The position numbers were made by a program, and so were the translations under genes. Below, one piece after another: positions 10,131 to 25,822 of a stretch of DNA of 64,000 nt. Where the stretch lies: NCBI GenBank assembly GCA_034336665.1, contig CM067566.1:17280330-17344329 (forward strand), written 5' to 3'. The notes below the pieces were generated by a model. It was not told where the DNA came from. It did no database searches and saw nothing but the letters and a program-made list of their open reading frames with translations. Numbering within the stretch: position 1 is the stretch's first letter; the number at the start of each line of letters is the position of its first letter. This DNA is from Luscinia megarhynchos (Eukaryota; Chordata; Aves; Passeriformes; Turdidae).

Positions 10131-13100
10131 TGATCCTCTGATTGTACAGGATTGCTGTTATGAAGTATCCTGCCAATGACACTGCTATTTAGGTTTGCCA
10201 AGATACTTGTTAACATATCATACCATGACATCTTAAAAAGCATCATTACAGTTTATCATTATGAGACTTGTGGAAAAATAGTGTGTGACAGTCATTTCAG
10301 TGGAGATCATCATGACCTTAGTGTCAATGGGAAAATCACAGACCATTCATATATTCCCTGGCATAAACAAAACTTAAGGACAAAATCAAATGGGAAAATA
10401 TAAATGGCTAGGTGGACTAATACATAAACCTGCATTGATATTTGAAATTTTTTGTAACACCCCTTGTGTGTGTGTGTTCTCAAACATTTCAGATAGACAT
10501 GACAAAATGGATCACTGAAGTCTGGGTTGAATCAGACCTATTAGATCATTAAACTTATGCCCTTCCCCTGTTAAGATATTTGCTCATCTGTTTGTCAAAT
10601 CACATCCCTTTCTGTATTCACGTCACTTGGGAATTCTTGTTATTTTTACTTCATATTCATTGTCTTGCAACCCCAAAGTTTTCTGTGGCTAATTTGACAA
10701 ATAACTGGCGTTAGTATTGCATTCTTCCAGTTTTTCCTCCTTCAGAAGGCCCCATGTGTATAGAATGAGCTATGACACATGCTGTTGCTTCTGAAGAGAC
10801 GATCCAGTAACATGCATCTACTGGATGTATTTGGGAATAAGTGCATTACTAGCAGATTATTTTTAGTTTACAACAGTCTATAAAAAATTAGGCATTCTAT
10901 AGGCTTAAGATGCCTCCAGTTTCCCTGTGTCCTGCTCTGCGTTCAATGGAGAGGAAATAAAATTTTGTTCACAAACTGCATGCTACAAGGCTAAAGCAGA
11001 CACTTTAATGAGTGCTGAATGCCTTTATTTTGTGTTTTCTGGAACACTAAGCCAGCTTTAGTGCCAGCTCTTAGGGGATAATTTGTTGCACATAAGTTTT
11101 TTCATAAGAGTAGATTCACTGCCTTTTTTCATCATATCTCATAATCTTTGAAAATTGTTAGTCTTAAGCAGCCACAGTAGGACCAAAAACTCATAAGTGT
11201 CTGATGGAGAAATGCTCTTAAGCCATCCAACAAAACTGATGTGAAAACCTATGGGCTATTTTACTGGTCAGCTAAAACAAGGTTTTTTATTTTGGAGAAG
11301 CATGTGTGTACTACCTGCTTTGATGCAAGTTTCTGTGGTGTGAGCAAAGTTATCTCATATTTTTGTTTTTTAGCTAGTGATGTTAGTGTCTCTAGCTTTA
11401 GCTAACGCCAAGGAAAATGTTGCAAGAACACAGAATGAAAAGTGCATGTTCAGATGCTGAAGGATGTATGCAAAGCCAGTGGTCACAAATAAAAAAAGGA
11501 GGAGTTCCAGAAAGGAACAGAATGAGCTTTTTGAATAAAAGGCAAGGAGTGTGTTCATTCTGTGCATGATTTTCACTTCCTTACTCAATTCTATTAATTT
11601 CTGTGTTTTCCATTTCTTCTATGGAAAAGTACCCTGAACTCATTTCCTCAGACAATAACCTTTATAAAAACTTTCATGCAAAATTATCCTTTATTGTTGC
11701 TGAATTCCATTAAATACTTTTCAATTATTTCCCAGCCATTAACTATCTGAATCCAAACAATCTATGTGCTAAAATGTAAATAGGGGTTTTCAGCCCACAG
11801 ACTGCTTCTAAGGGGCCCAGAAAACTGAGAACAGGCAAGCTTGCTGCCAAGGGTTCAAATTGGTCACCCAGCACCCTTCACTTGAAAATATGCAGAATAG
11901 CATAAGGAATAAAATATATGTAGAATAGTTATAAATATATATATTTCTGTATGATGTGCTGCAGTGTGAGGATGGCCCCGCTAGAGGGGCCAGTTGTTCC
12001 TGCCTGGGCAGCTCATCCCCTCCTCACACCAGCAGGGAGATGCTGCTGATTCCCTTTCTCAACAAGCAAACAAACTATTTGCCTGTGTACCAGATGAGCA
12101 GACAGCTAGCAGACTTGCCTGAGCTACCTGTTTTACAAAACCCACAGGAAGGGTCCCAGTTTGGTGGCTTGTGCTGCCTTTCCACGGTGGTAAATACAGC
12201 TTGACTTCAGCATATGCTCAAAGCTTAGAGTCTCTTCCACCTTTGGAGCTGAATTGCTCATTAGGGGATAAATTGGAAGATCTGCTGCAAGAATTGTGAT
12301 ATTAAAGGCAGGGTTTTGAGGATGCTACTTAAAGGGACTTTACCTTTCTGCAGAAGCATCCCTGCAGAAACCAAGGTGATTGAAGTGAGCACAGCCTGCC
12401 TGAACATCTGCACATGCAATAGCTACCCAGGATGCCACAGTCAGAAACCACTTCTGATCACTTTTAACTTACAGGATTTTAAATGGTGCTATTTGTCTTT
12501 AGAAAGCTGTCAAACAACCCCGAGTCCATAATTATAGCTTTGCTTTGAGAAGCAGTCAGTAATAAAGCAGCCTGCTAGACAGAGACATGCTAACACTCTC
12601 TTTGTATTTGGGGAAGACGTGGGATAGGGGCTCAGACTTCCTTTATTTATTCCCTTTGCTTTTCATAGTCTGTTCTTAACAGGGCCCTGCTGCAGCAAAT
12701 GAGAAAGCATCAGAGGAAGAGGAAATGGAAGTGTTGCAGAGCAAAGTATGGTTAATAATATTTTTTATGCATGCAGAGAATTATTAAATTAAAAAAAATT
12801 AATGGAGGTCAAAAGGCAGCTTCTAATTCTCTTTAGGCAAAAGGAAGAATTTATTAAACAGCAGAAAAGGTATCCACAGAGAAAATTTCCCCATTCACTT
12901 TATGTACATGAAATATAGACATCATCTTGACATTCAGCTGATGAAAGAGAAGAAAATACACTGAAATTACCACTCAGACAGTTAACAGTAGCCATGTTTT
13001 GGGAGGGGGAACAAAATCTCGGCACACTGTGTTTGACACAGGATGTTCTAGAGATCTGTTAAAGTTTGCAGAGTCCCATTTCCTAAGAAATCTTTTTACA

Positions 13101-16100
13101 GAACCAGCTTTCATCACACCATATCTTCAGTACAGATAATCTTGGCATGGCATTATTTTACACACTGCAGTTAGCTGAAAACTTGACACAAAAAATAGGA
13201 ACATAGAGGAAAAGAAGCATGCATCAAATGTGGCTTTTGTTACTGGAGGCATCTTCTCTGCTGACAAAAATGTTTAGGTTTCTGCATCAAGGCAAGATCC
13301 AGGTGTAGCTGATAAAATAACCTAAAGCTGCCTGATGACTAAAAAAATCCATGAAAGCACCCTAACTATATTTTAATTTTATATGTTCTGTGTGCTCAAA
13401 ACATGATTCTCAGTATGGTTCCTCTGCACGACCTGTGAGAGTACAGAAAAAATAAGATGATTTGAAGCAGTTGCTACATTTTATAGAGAGAGTTTGCAGG
13501 GGGAAAATAGTACGTGTTTTTAAAATGTCACAGTTCTGCTTCCACTAAAGGCAATTGCAAACCTGCATAGAGACATGCATAAAGGCTGGGCACTGCTTGG
13601 ATGTTGCATAAGCTTTGGAAATAAGAGATTTTTCTAGAGGCTTTGGACAGGTTGGGTGAATTTCAGGCAATTTGTGTCAAGCACACGATTTTAGATTTTG
13701 TTGGATTTTGTTTGGGTTTTTTTGTTTTGTTTTGTTTTCTGTTTTTTTAATATGTAGCCTTCCTGTATTAAATTCCTTGTGCTTCACCAGTCTTGTTAAA
13801 ATTTGACATTATTTCCCTTGGTATTAACCCCCAATTTATCATTCACTCAAGACTGCACAAGGTTTCATCCTGGGAGTAGGTTTATTCCTTTATCCATTTC
13901 CTTAAAAACATAATTATCTTTTTGAAGGAGTTGGCTGTGATCAGAGGTGTTCCTGGCTTCATGAACACACAGGAAGATGAAGATCTTACAATCTAATCGT
14001 AATTATAAACAATTAAATCTGATACCTGAGACTAGGAGCAGACCTTTAAGAGTCAAGAAACAACTGCCAAGAAATAGAAGAAATTGCAAGTAGCTCTCCA
14101 AGTTCAGTCAGGTATAAAATTTACAACACGACTGAAGGGCAAGTCTATCATTTTCACTTTTTTCTTTGGCTTGTATTATTTAAAAAGTTATGTTTTAAAT
14201 CTAAAAGGATAAGGTCTGCATTCATTGCCTTACAACATCTTTAGCAGGACCTTTTGTCTCGAGCTCAGTGCTGTGCCAGCACAGTTACACAGCTCCTGCC
14301 CTGGAGCTGGCTTCTGCTTTGGCACTTCAGAGTGCAGGGGGAATATTCCACTGTGCAGGCATCTCATGGAGGTGTATGCATTCTCCACCCCCCTTTCAGT
14401 CTCTGGATAACCTCTCCCCAAAATACTGAACTGAAGGCTATTATCTAGCTAATCAGCAAACAAAAGTTTTTCCACAAAAATTATCTGAAGAGGTATTCAT
14501 AACAGGCTCCCTGCAAATATTCTAATCCAATCTGTTGTGTAAATATTACAGCTGGGGCTGAGAGGGAATGCATGTGCATTGTAAGCAGTGATAAAGCCAG
14601 AGTGCCAGCCTGGGTGCCTGCAATGAGCACGCAGTGGAAGCCTTGGACAAGGGCAGTGGGAGGCTGTGAGTGTCACCAGTGATGTCACGGGCATTTTAGG
14701 GCACAAGGAAGCAATCTGAAATCACACCTCCACGGCATTCGCCAGAAAAATTAACTCTTGTGGGTTTTCTGCTTCTGCAGCATTGTGCATCACAACAGAA
14801 ACTCTAGATTATACCTAATATTTATGTACCTAGTGCTTTTTCACTAACAAGGCATTTTTGCACTCTCGTGGTTTATCAGTATCTGAAGGTGTAACGTCAG
14901 ATTAATGACCACAACCAAGCTGATTTTACTTTATGCCTATTTTCCAACATCTGTGGAAATGTGTCAGACAATGACATGAATACTACATATGCCAACAATA
15001 CAATTCATTAATATTTTGCTTGGCTTCTGTGTAGTTTCAAAAAGCAATGGCAAAGTCCTGCAACCTGCTTTATGTATAGACTCTCTGTCAAGCAGCTGTA
15101 GGTTGCAGAGTAAAATAGTCCAGGAACAAAAAAGTCAGGCAGCAAAAACAATATAGTAGAGAAATGTACTTTGTAAGGGAGCTACTTTTGTCCTATTTCC
15201 CACTTAGGAGATATTCTTTCTAACTCCAGTCCAGAGACAGGGTGCTCCTGCACCAAGACCCGAAATATTTAGTGTACCTGACTTTTTGTACATGGCAGTG
15301 AGAGCAAGAGAGATAGTGATGTTCTATTGCCAGTGATACAGAAAATTATCCAGAGAAAGGATATTGTATGGAGAAAGGATCTATACAATGCTGCAGAAAA
15401 ATACCTAGAGAAAAGAGAGACCAAATGGGTCACCCCAGGGTCTGATGGTGCTGTTGACCTCAGGAATTGTGGTTATTTCAATGGGGCCTGTGGGCAGAAG
15501 TTGTGCCAGAAGCAAAATGCATGTTCCATCTTTGGAACCTATAAGAATATGAAACCTGAGTTTCATTTCTGAAAGAGACAAAGATGTCCTTAGTTTGGGC
15601 AATGTGCAGACAAAAAGAAAGATAGAGTTAATCATAATTGCAAACTAATTGTGTCTGCATGTGCATTGATTTTGTATGTGTGTGAGTGTGTGTACAAGCT
15701 TTCCTGTCAAACTGCAGGCTATGAAACTGTCCCATTTCATTACCCTGGGATATTATTTTAAAACACTCTCTTACTCCAGTTTTGACTTGTATTACTCTTA
15801 TCAATCAAATAAATGAAAGGAAGTAATTAACTTTCAAAATTGTAAATATAAAGAGGAAACATACCTAGTCATGTAACCCAAGATCTGCAAATACAGTATT
15901 GGAGGGGAGGTAATTGATGCTCATCCTTTTCCTGCTAGTGGGGTGCGTATTTTCCATTACTCCAAAGAAGTAGACATATGGATGTTGTGTGTGGCCTCAG
16001 CTATTATCACAGTTCATTGACTCCTGCATCAGCTTTTCACCCTCTCAGATGGGGTTTTTATTTCTTTGACAGACCCCAACAAGATCACCAAACTGATTGA

Positions 16101-16370
16101 TATGGGAAGAGTCCTAGAGATCAGTGCTGGACCTGAACAGACATGGATTGTTCTAGTGCAAAGTAACTTGTGATAAAACACTGCACCCATTTCAAACATT
16201 TTTATGTACGAGGGTCACCAGAGCCCCCAAAACCAAAGTTATAGTTTTGGATATTTGCTTTATACCTCAGTTGCCTAGCTGCAGAGCGGAAGGTTTTGTT
16301 GCTGTTTGCTTTTGGTCAGTTTTTATAGAGACTGCTTTAGATCTTTGTCATTTTGCCCCATGCTAAACCT
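10131..16370. other. Stretch without a recognised gene (10.1-16.4 kb)
   Basis: Mostly unique AT-rich DNA with a short TG tract (10465-10478), a T/G-rich tract (about 13700-13750) and one splice-like segment at 12683-12745. The block near 12.63-12.85 kb mixes a purine-rich core with AT-rich homeobox-like motifs and could be a conserved non-coding element, but conservation cannot be seen from one sequence. Confidence 0.45.
12683..12745 (+). other. Candidate 63-bp exon, unrecognised product
   Basis: A long pyrimidine-rich run (from about 12640, ctttatttattccctttgct onward) leads to AACAG at 12682. The 63 bases that follow are 21 open codons in frame 0: GPAAANEKA then SEEEEMEVLQSK. The segment then meets AAA|GTATGG, a weak to moderate donor. 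The peptide is acidic and low in hydrophobic residues, as in a disordered tail. A second frame is also open up to a TAA just past the donor, which weakens the case. No family is recognised. Confidence 0.2.
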
Positions 16371-16518
16371 GAGGAGTCACTGTCCCTGGGATATTTAAAT
16401 GACATGCAAATATGGAGCTCAGGGACACAGGTAAATGGTGGACTTGACAGTTAATGGTAGGACTCGATGATCTCAGAGCTCATCCCCAACATCAATGATT
16501 TTATGAGTGTATGATTCT
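16371..16518 (+). mobile_element. CR1 LINE 3' end, short
   Basis: The segment shows 'gaggagtcactgtccctggg', 'ctcagggacacagg', 'ggtaggactcgatgatctca' and then octamers ATTTTATG (16498-16505), AGTGTATG (16506-16513) and ATTCT. About 150 bp of a CR1 3' terminus survive in plus orientation, diverged and with short deletions. Confidence 0.85.
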
Positions 16519-18002
16519 AATACATACAAGAAATTCAGCATTTTTTTTTTCATTATTTCCAAATTACGTATATTTTTGTGGCTTTCTTTGGTATAGACAT
16601 TTATGTGGCCTTCTAAGCCACACTCACTTTTTGACTGTCTTCATAATTAGCTCTCTCCCTGTACAAACTACCCACACACATGCACACAAATACAAGCCCT
16701 TACTTCATTTCAGTCATCTCTTCATGTCTTGAGTTCATAGTTGGCTTTACTTTGGGGTTTTTTTTCCCATCAGCTGCTGGTAAATGAATGTTATTAATGT
16801 CAGGTCAAATACCTTGCTCTCTCTTTCTAAATTGGATTGCCTATGACAATAGATTCATGGAAATTTCATCTGTTTCATTTATTTTTCATGTTAGAGTTCT
16901 TTATTGCATTAGCACATATATACATACAAGGAAGGACTTACAGGTTAAGTCGATATTTTTGATGTGACAGTTTAGTTGTCTGCATCTGGATTTTGGCATT
17001 GCCTAGTGAGTTGTATGAATTCCCCTCTTTTGTTCTCCAGGATAGACTTCTACACTTTTCATGTGTATCAGGTTTTTTTTTATGATCTCGGTAGGTAGGC
17101 AGCACCAGAGAAGGGAAATAGAGTGATTTGAGGATATTCCTTACACCACTTTGCAAAAATGGCTGCCTAGCATTAATTGCCAGCTCTGCAACCTACTACT
17201 TATATAAATGGCCTAATTTTGAAATAGTAATTATTATTGTTGAATATCTAGCATCTTCCACTAACTGGAATGATCTTAAATTCACAGATCAAACAGAATT
17301 ACGTAAAAACTCCAAGGTAAATGCTAGAATGTATAACTGAATCTAAGCAGAAACCTCAAATATGCATATAAATTTGCATGACTATATTGAGTTCTCTTAC
17401 TTTGACTTCCTGTAAAATCCTATTTAGTGAATAGATTTAAATACTTACACCTCCAACAGTGGTGTGTTAATGTAAACCATTTCTGAATAAGAGTCACCAA
17501 AATATCCATGTCCATCCCAAGGAAATTAAAAAGTGATGTAGTTCAACCTTTGTCTGCATCCTTTCGCAATGACTTGTAATGGTATTTGGCACATTAAGAT
17601 TTGTTAAGAAAAGTTTAATGAAGAAAGAGCGGGAGTGTTTCAATTTGACTCATTTTTATTTATTAGGACTGTCTTTGATGGGTAATTTTTCAGTTATATC
17701 CACAGTTCTGCTTCATATTTGAAAAAAATCCTCCTGATCAGGAACACAACTTGCCCAATGCAGCACAGCAAAGGAGACAGACACAATATGAGTTTGGAAG
17801 TGATGGCAAAAAATAAACTGTAGGATGTTTTCCCTGTATACATGTTTGATGAAACGTTTGTTGAATTATGTTTATTTAGCTGTTGGATTTGTTTATACTT
17901 TGTGGGGGTTTTTTGGTTGGTTTTTTAGAAACTTGCTAAAATTTCAACAGGAAAAAATAAGAACAGGTATTTTAATAAATTGCATTGTTCATATGTTCAT
18001 AA

Positions 18003-20400
<2,398 letters not shown>

Positions 20401-20793
20401 TAATCTTACAGGCAAAGTCCTCTAAGGTATTTAAGAAAGTAGGCCAGAGAACTCTCCTTTGTGGATAAAACTGTGTTGTAAGTTCCAAGATGTTGGTGAG
20501 ATAGATCTATTACATTATTAGCTCTGGGGTAAGGTTTCCCAGTGCTGCTAAAATATGCTCAATTTAAATTCTGTATTATAGCACCCCGTGTGAATAATTT
20601 TATATCTGTATTTTACTTTTAAATGCTTAGCTGACTCATGCAGTTTAAAGAATTATAAACATATTTTTTTAAAATAAGAATATACATCTTTATGTTCTCT
20701 TTGTTGTTTATTACATTTAACTAGAATGAAAGTGGATTGAGGCCAAGGTTAAAACCAGAGGTTGCACTATATTTACATTTTGTTCAATACCAG

Positions 20794-20884
20794 CACTTAA
20801 GAATAGCAGCCAAGCATTTAAAAATAGGCTGAAGGGGATGAAGAGATTTAGAGGGGAATGCCTGGCTGTCTCAGAAACTACCAG
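20794..20884 (+). other. Candidate 91-bp exon, unrecognised product
   Basis: The acceptor is atttacattttgttcaatacCAG ending at 20793 and the donor CCAG|GTGAGT is consensus. Only one of the three frames is open: two bases, 29 codons, two bases. Residues include LKNSSQAFKNRLKGMKRFRG, a basic peptide. Outgoing phase 2 could join to 43941-43963. No family recognised; a decoy exon is a realistic alternative. Confidence 0.2.
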
Positions 20885-21428
20885 GTGAGTCATGGTTCTG
20901 CTGCTGCGTTGGGCTCTGGGCAGGGAAATTGGTACGATTTAGCTCGGGGAAGGGAGACAGCAAAGTGCAGAGGCAGAGGAAGGCTGTATTTCGATTGTGT
21001 TGAGAAATCCTCCTCACTCTGAGCTGCATCTACAGAGCCTCCCAGGACCTCTGCAGATCAATACAGGACGCTGGCACAAGCCTGCACATTTCACTGGCAG
21101 CATAGGACTGTCAAGGTCAGAAACTGCTCGGGTAGCTCAGACACTGCCTCCAAATCATTCATCTGCACCTGTCCTGTCCCAGAGGGTAGGGACAAGGCAA
21201 ACTCTTTCTGTATGGCCATGTTCCAATACTCTTGCAGACCACTGAATGTAGTAGTACTCAGGGAAACCACACAGTAAGCAATTTATGTTACTTGTCCCCA
21301 GAAGGGCAACAGGGGACAACATGCTGTAGTTGTGCCAAACAGCCCTGAAATGAAGGCAATCTCATAAATTCATGTGGTTTGACTTAGGAAATCTTAAGTG
21401 AAATATTTTTCTTTGCTTTTCAATGCAG

Positions 21429-21498
21429 ATGGATTTGGTGCTTATGGAAGAAACCCTGGTTCTGACAATGGAAGCTTTTTTCCTTCAATACTTTCAGT
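21429..21498 (+). other. Candidate 70-bp exon, unrecognised product
   Basis: The acceptor is strong (tttttctttgcttttcaatgcag ends at 21428; pyrimidine-rich with no competing AG). The donor TCAGT|GTGAGT is consensus. The frame that fits the phase chain is two bases, 22 codons, two bases: GFGAYGRNPG then SDNGSFFPSILS, rich in Gly, Ser and Asn. A second frame starting ATG-GAT-TTG is also open through the segment. Incoming phase 1 and outgoing phase 2 fit between 979-1073 and 43941-43963. I do not recognise the peptide. Confidence 0.25.
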
Positions 21499-22366
21499 GT
21501 GAGTTATTCCCACAGAGACTATTTTCTTCAGGTAGAACTCCAAACTTTGTATGGTAAACTGAGTAAACTGGTGTTTCTGGTAAGAACAGACTATATATAA
21601 ATTCAGCATCCTAGCTGAACTTGAGCTCAGGTAAGAATACTGCTTTCTTACCCAAGCTGACTCTCACTCTCCAAAAATACACTTAATCTCTTTTTCTGTA
21701 CTAAATTATTTCAGATTACTGCCCAAAGATGGCTATTCTTTTACTGAAAGCAAATAAACAAACAAAGAAGCAAAAGACTAATGGCTAAAATACATGTTCA
21801 GACTGGTCCAGGTAAACGGCATCTGCAAGAAAATCCCAACCAAAAACAACCTCCCCCCAAACTCCCACCTAAACCTTAGAAGAGAGCTCTAAATCCAGCT
21901 GCCTACATGCAGGGTTCTTGAATAATGATAACTGTGAGTTCCTTCAGACACTAACTTTCAAGTCCAATATTAAGTCTGTATCAAATGGAATAAAGGGCAT
22001 CTTATACTTGAGTAGAAATTACATAAATTCTCTCTTGCTTTATACTTCACGTTGTTATCAAATAACAATTTTTCACTTCCCAGGGCTGCTAGTGGCATTT
22101 TTTTTCCCATCTTTGTCTTTTTTTCCCTTTGTTCCAAGGGTCTCATCCCCCACTGGCAATGCCAGTATTGAGTCAAAGTGTCATTCAAGCTCACAAAGTC
22201 ACACATTTTCAGCTGGGAGGTGGGTGTGATTATCCAATTACCTTTTGACATTTCCATCATCTCCTTTGGCACCTAGGTACAATAAGTTGGGCATTTCAAT
22301 ATCTGTCCACCCTCAATTTAAACCTGTTTTGAAAATACAAAAGAACCTTAAGTGATCTGTCCACAG

Positions 22367-22604
22367 CATTGAAATACCAACTTTAGTGGATACTTTGAAA
22401 GCTCAAAGGCTTTATAAGATGAATAGCAAACTGGGGATGACAGCTCCTGTGGAGCCATTATTGAACTGCAGCAGTGACGACTGCATTGCTTTGGATTTAG
22501 ATAAAAGACTCCATGCAAGACAAATGGTAGGAGGACATCAAACAAGACTGTGTCCATGCAGTGACAGAAGCAATCCAATTGAAGAAGCTGTTGATTTCTG
22601 CAAG
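22367..22604 (+). other. Candidate 238-bp exon or unexplained reading frame
   Basis: A frame open from 22356 to 22640 contains 79 codons between a weak acceptor (gatctgtccacag, ending 22366) and a plausible donor CAAG|GTAACT. The peptide begins IEIPTLVDTLKAQRLYKM and ends SNPIEEAVDFCK, with four cysteines between. It has ordinary protein-like composition, unlike the repeat-derived frames. An open run of this length is not rare by chance in AT-rich DNA. It could be an exon, part of a decayed retrocopy, or noise. No family recognised. Confidence 0.2.
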
Positions 22605-23324
22605 GTAACTTACTATTTCTTCTTAAATAATCTATATTAAGGAACTAAAAATTGTATATTCATCTTCCATTTACTCTTTTCTCTAAAAATGCTGCTTCTA
22701 GTTGTCAAGTACAAGTTTTGCTGAAGCTTTATGCCAGAAAGGAAATAGCACTCTCAGACCTTGTTAATTATTTTTGCATTTGTGTTTTATTTTACCATAA
22801 TGTCACTGTGCCTAATGGTTATAGATTGAGAGTTGCAATCAATACTGATCAGGTGAAGAGATTGGTCAGCAAATGAATAACTGATACCAGCAGGAAGCAC
22901 TGTGCACTCAAGACAACAATGAATGGAAAGGGTACAGATAAACATCATCACCTTCATTTAGATGAAAGCTGATTCTAGAGCATTTCCACTATCTCATTAA
23001 TAATACACAAACCTTTTGGAACCTATGCTACAGAAGCATAATGTAGATCTTGAATAAGTGTCAAGATGTGACATGAAGTATCTTTGTACAAAACCATAGA
23101 ATCTGGGGTTTACTGACAGCTATACGAGCTGTACCCTGGAAAGGATACAGAAGTTTATTTAACTTCTTGTAGAAAGTCTACATTGGCATGTGAGTCTTGC
23201 CATTCCCACTTACTGTGCCTCACTTTACAACATTCAGTGGATCTGGATCACTCAAGCCAGCTTTATTCATGAGAAACTAAAGAGGGAGATACACCCTGTA
23301 AGAACACACTGTGCACTCCAACTA

Positions 23325-23394
23325 GGCATGATCATTCAGCTCACAGAGCTGTGTTACTGGGAATGATCATTCAGCTCACAGGGCTGGATTACAA
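23325..23394. repeat. Two-copy 35-bp tandem duplication
   Basis: ATGATCATTCAGCTCACAG starts at 23328 and again at 23363, and similarity continues through the following bases (agctgtgttac versus ggctggattac). The copies differ at only a few positions, so the duplication is fairly recent. The core contains the palindrome TGATCA. Confidence 0.9.
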
Positions 23395-25481
23395 CTTTTC
23401 CAGGCAGATCTGACTGAAATGTGTATAATGCTGTCAGTGGGTCTTTAATGCTCGCTGGTTCGCTCCACAGATCCACTTTTATTTGTCTGTCATAACAACT
23501 AAGAGACAAAGAATTATTCTCTTAGAGTACAGTCACAAATGAAGGTTAACATTTAGTGTACCATAGCTTCTTAAAAGTGTATTTTTGCAAAATATGGGCA
23601 TTTTATGGACTTGAAGAGATTGAATACATTTACACACATAGAATGGCATAGAAGTGTATAATTTGTCTGGCAATTCAGATTTTTTTTCTATCTGCATTTC
23701 TTGTATCCTATTTTGTATTACTTTGCAAATTGCTATGCTTGCTTTATATTTTGGATCAGATCTAGTTGTCATCTTCATATTTTCCACTGTTCCCCAAAAT
23801 ACCTCAGCATATTTTTCTCTCTGCCTGTCTTTCTCTTCTCCCTCTCTAATACCTTTTCTTTCCCAAGCTCTTCTTGTTAAAAGTAGAGTAGATTAAATTG
23901 AGATTAAAACAAATAACCTTCAAAGAGTATGTTCCTCTTTTCCTGATCATTTACTTCTCCTTCCCTCACAAACTGCCTGACAGACAGACCATGGCCAGCT
24001 GTCATGAGAAATTTTACCTGGGTAACCACCTTGCCAGGAGGCATGCTCCAAAATCCCTCCTCACCCTGATACAGCATTTTTTGGACAAAACTTTAATCTA
24101 AATGCCCAGGCATTTAATTTCCTAAAACCATATCCAGATTCAAATGACATTAGAACAAAAGGAGTCTTTTGCCTGCCATCCCTTCACAATGAGGATAGGA
24201 CTCCCAAATCCAAAGTGTTTTGGGAAAAAGCCCTGAGCAGCAATTTTTTTGCATAATCAAAAAATAGATCCCCTCCACCCCACCTTCAAATTCCTAATTT
24301 AATGTGTGCATGTGAGTCTCTGAACTCCTTGCAATGATCTTGGTCCCTAGAGGAATTATCCGCATCTGCTCCTTTCCTTTCAGGATATTGTGAGCAATAT
24401 AGCAGAGAATCTAAAAGCTAAGTTTGTTCTGAGCAGATTCATTGAAAAGAACAGGTTTCAATAAGCTAAACTTAAAAATAGCTTCAATGGTGTCTAATCT
24501 GTGATTCCTGCTTGGCACTGATAATTAGGACAAAAAAAAAAAAAAGGACAGAAACTAACATGATTGATCTCAGTGAAAACAATTTTGTTTTGTTCTCTTG
24601 AAGCTACCCTCAGAATTCTACTTTGCATGATTACTTGCTGTATTTTTCCATCTTCGTTTTTACTTTCTAGAATTTTGTCTGAGGCCTGAATAACTACTGA
24701 ATTCAATTGCCAACCTAGGAATAAGGTTCAAATTAAATTTGTCTCACTTACTCTTTTTCACCCGTGCCCTGATTGGAGCAAAGTTACCATTCTCATTATA
24801 GAGTTGTTACTTTTAATTATCGTCTTCCTCTGTCCGATACAGGCAGCATTTTAGCCCAGGCTGGGAGGGTGGAGCACTTGGCACCTCTGTGGCTCTTCTC
24901 TTGGTGAGCCAGCTGGAGAGCAAAGAACCAAACCAGTTCCAACTCTGAAAACATAGGGTTGGTATGTATGGCTCCCTGATTTCACCTAAATTTATGGCTG
25001 CTCAGCATCTCAAGAAAGCAGGCCACGAGAGCCACCTTTATGCCTTGTTGCCAAAAACCCAGAGACCTACAGACACTGTGGCTGTTTTCTTCCCTGTAAG
25101 AAGTTGCACATGCAGAACATCAACCGTGCAGAACCACATGGTTTACCTTAGCATCCATATGTGCACTGCTCCTTGAACATGAGGAACTGTAAGAGAATAA
25201 AGGTCAGGTGCCTTCTGAATCCTTTTTCAAATAATCATTTGGAAAGCAGAAATTTGTTTTATTTCCTACTGCAGAGGAATCCACCTCTTTGCCCTTCCTC
25301 TTTTATCACTTATTTTATTGACAGCATTCCTTTTCCTCCTAAAGTAAATTTCTGATGTGGATTTTTTTACTTTATATTTATCCTTCCTGCTGACTCTTAC
25401 CTGATTGGGCTATTCTGATCCAAAGATCCTGAAATCCCTCTGCAGTTTTCTCTTTGGGAAACATATTAAATAAAAACAAAG

Positions 25482-25671
<190 letters not shown>

Positions 25672-25687
25672 ATCACTCCACCATCCC

Positions 25688-25822
25688 CAACTCAAAAAAA
25701 AACACCAAAAAAAAAAAAAAAGAAACAAAAAATCAAAACAACAACAACAACATCATCATCAACAACAACAACAAACCAAACAAAAACAAAAACAAAAAGC
25801 CCCCACCAAATAAAATAAAATA
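25688..25822 (+). repeat. A-rich and CAA/CAT low-complexity tail
   Basis: Long A runs, (CAA)4, (CAT)3, (CAA)5, then caaaaa and aaaat steps follow the GAAA array. This is consistent with serial slippage in one A-rich seed, possibly an old retroelement tail. No element body is recognisable next to it. Confidence 0.8.

Larger units (their letters stand above)
20401..25481. other. Stretch without a recognised gene (20.4-25.5 kb)
   Basis: Unique sequence with somewhat higher GC around 20.9-21.25 kb and 24.84-24.95 kb. It holds three of the splice-like segments listed separately, a two-copy 35-bp duplication and a 14-base A run near 24532. Nothing else could be assigned. Confidence 0.45.

Noticed and set aside
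9707..10246. Minus-strand 179-residue FLPS-repeat protein and plus-strand GRKE-repeat proteins
   Set aside because: Direct translation of the AAGG array in several frames on both strands; no flanking gene structure.
24840..24895. Segment between a strong acceptor (ending CGATACAG) and TTG|GTGAGC
   Set aside because: One frame meets a stop early and the others run on past the donor with unremarkable sequence; phases fit no other candidate convincingly.
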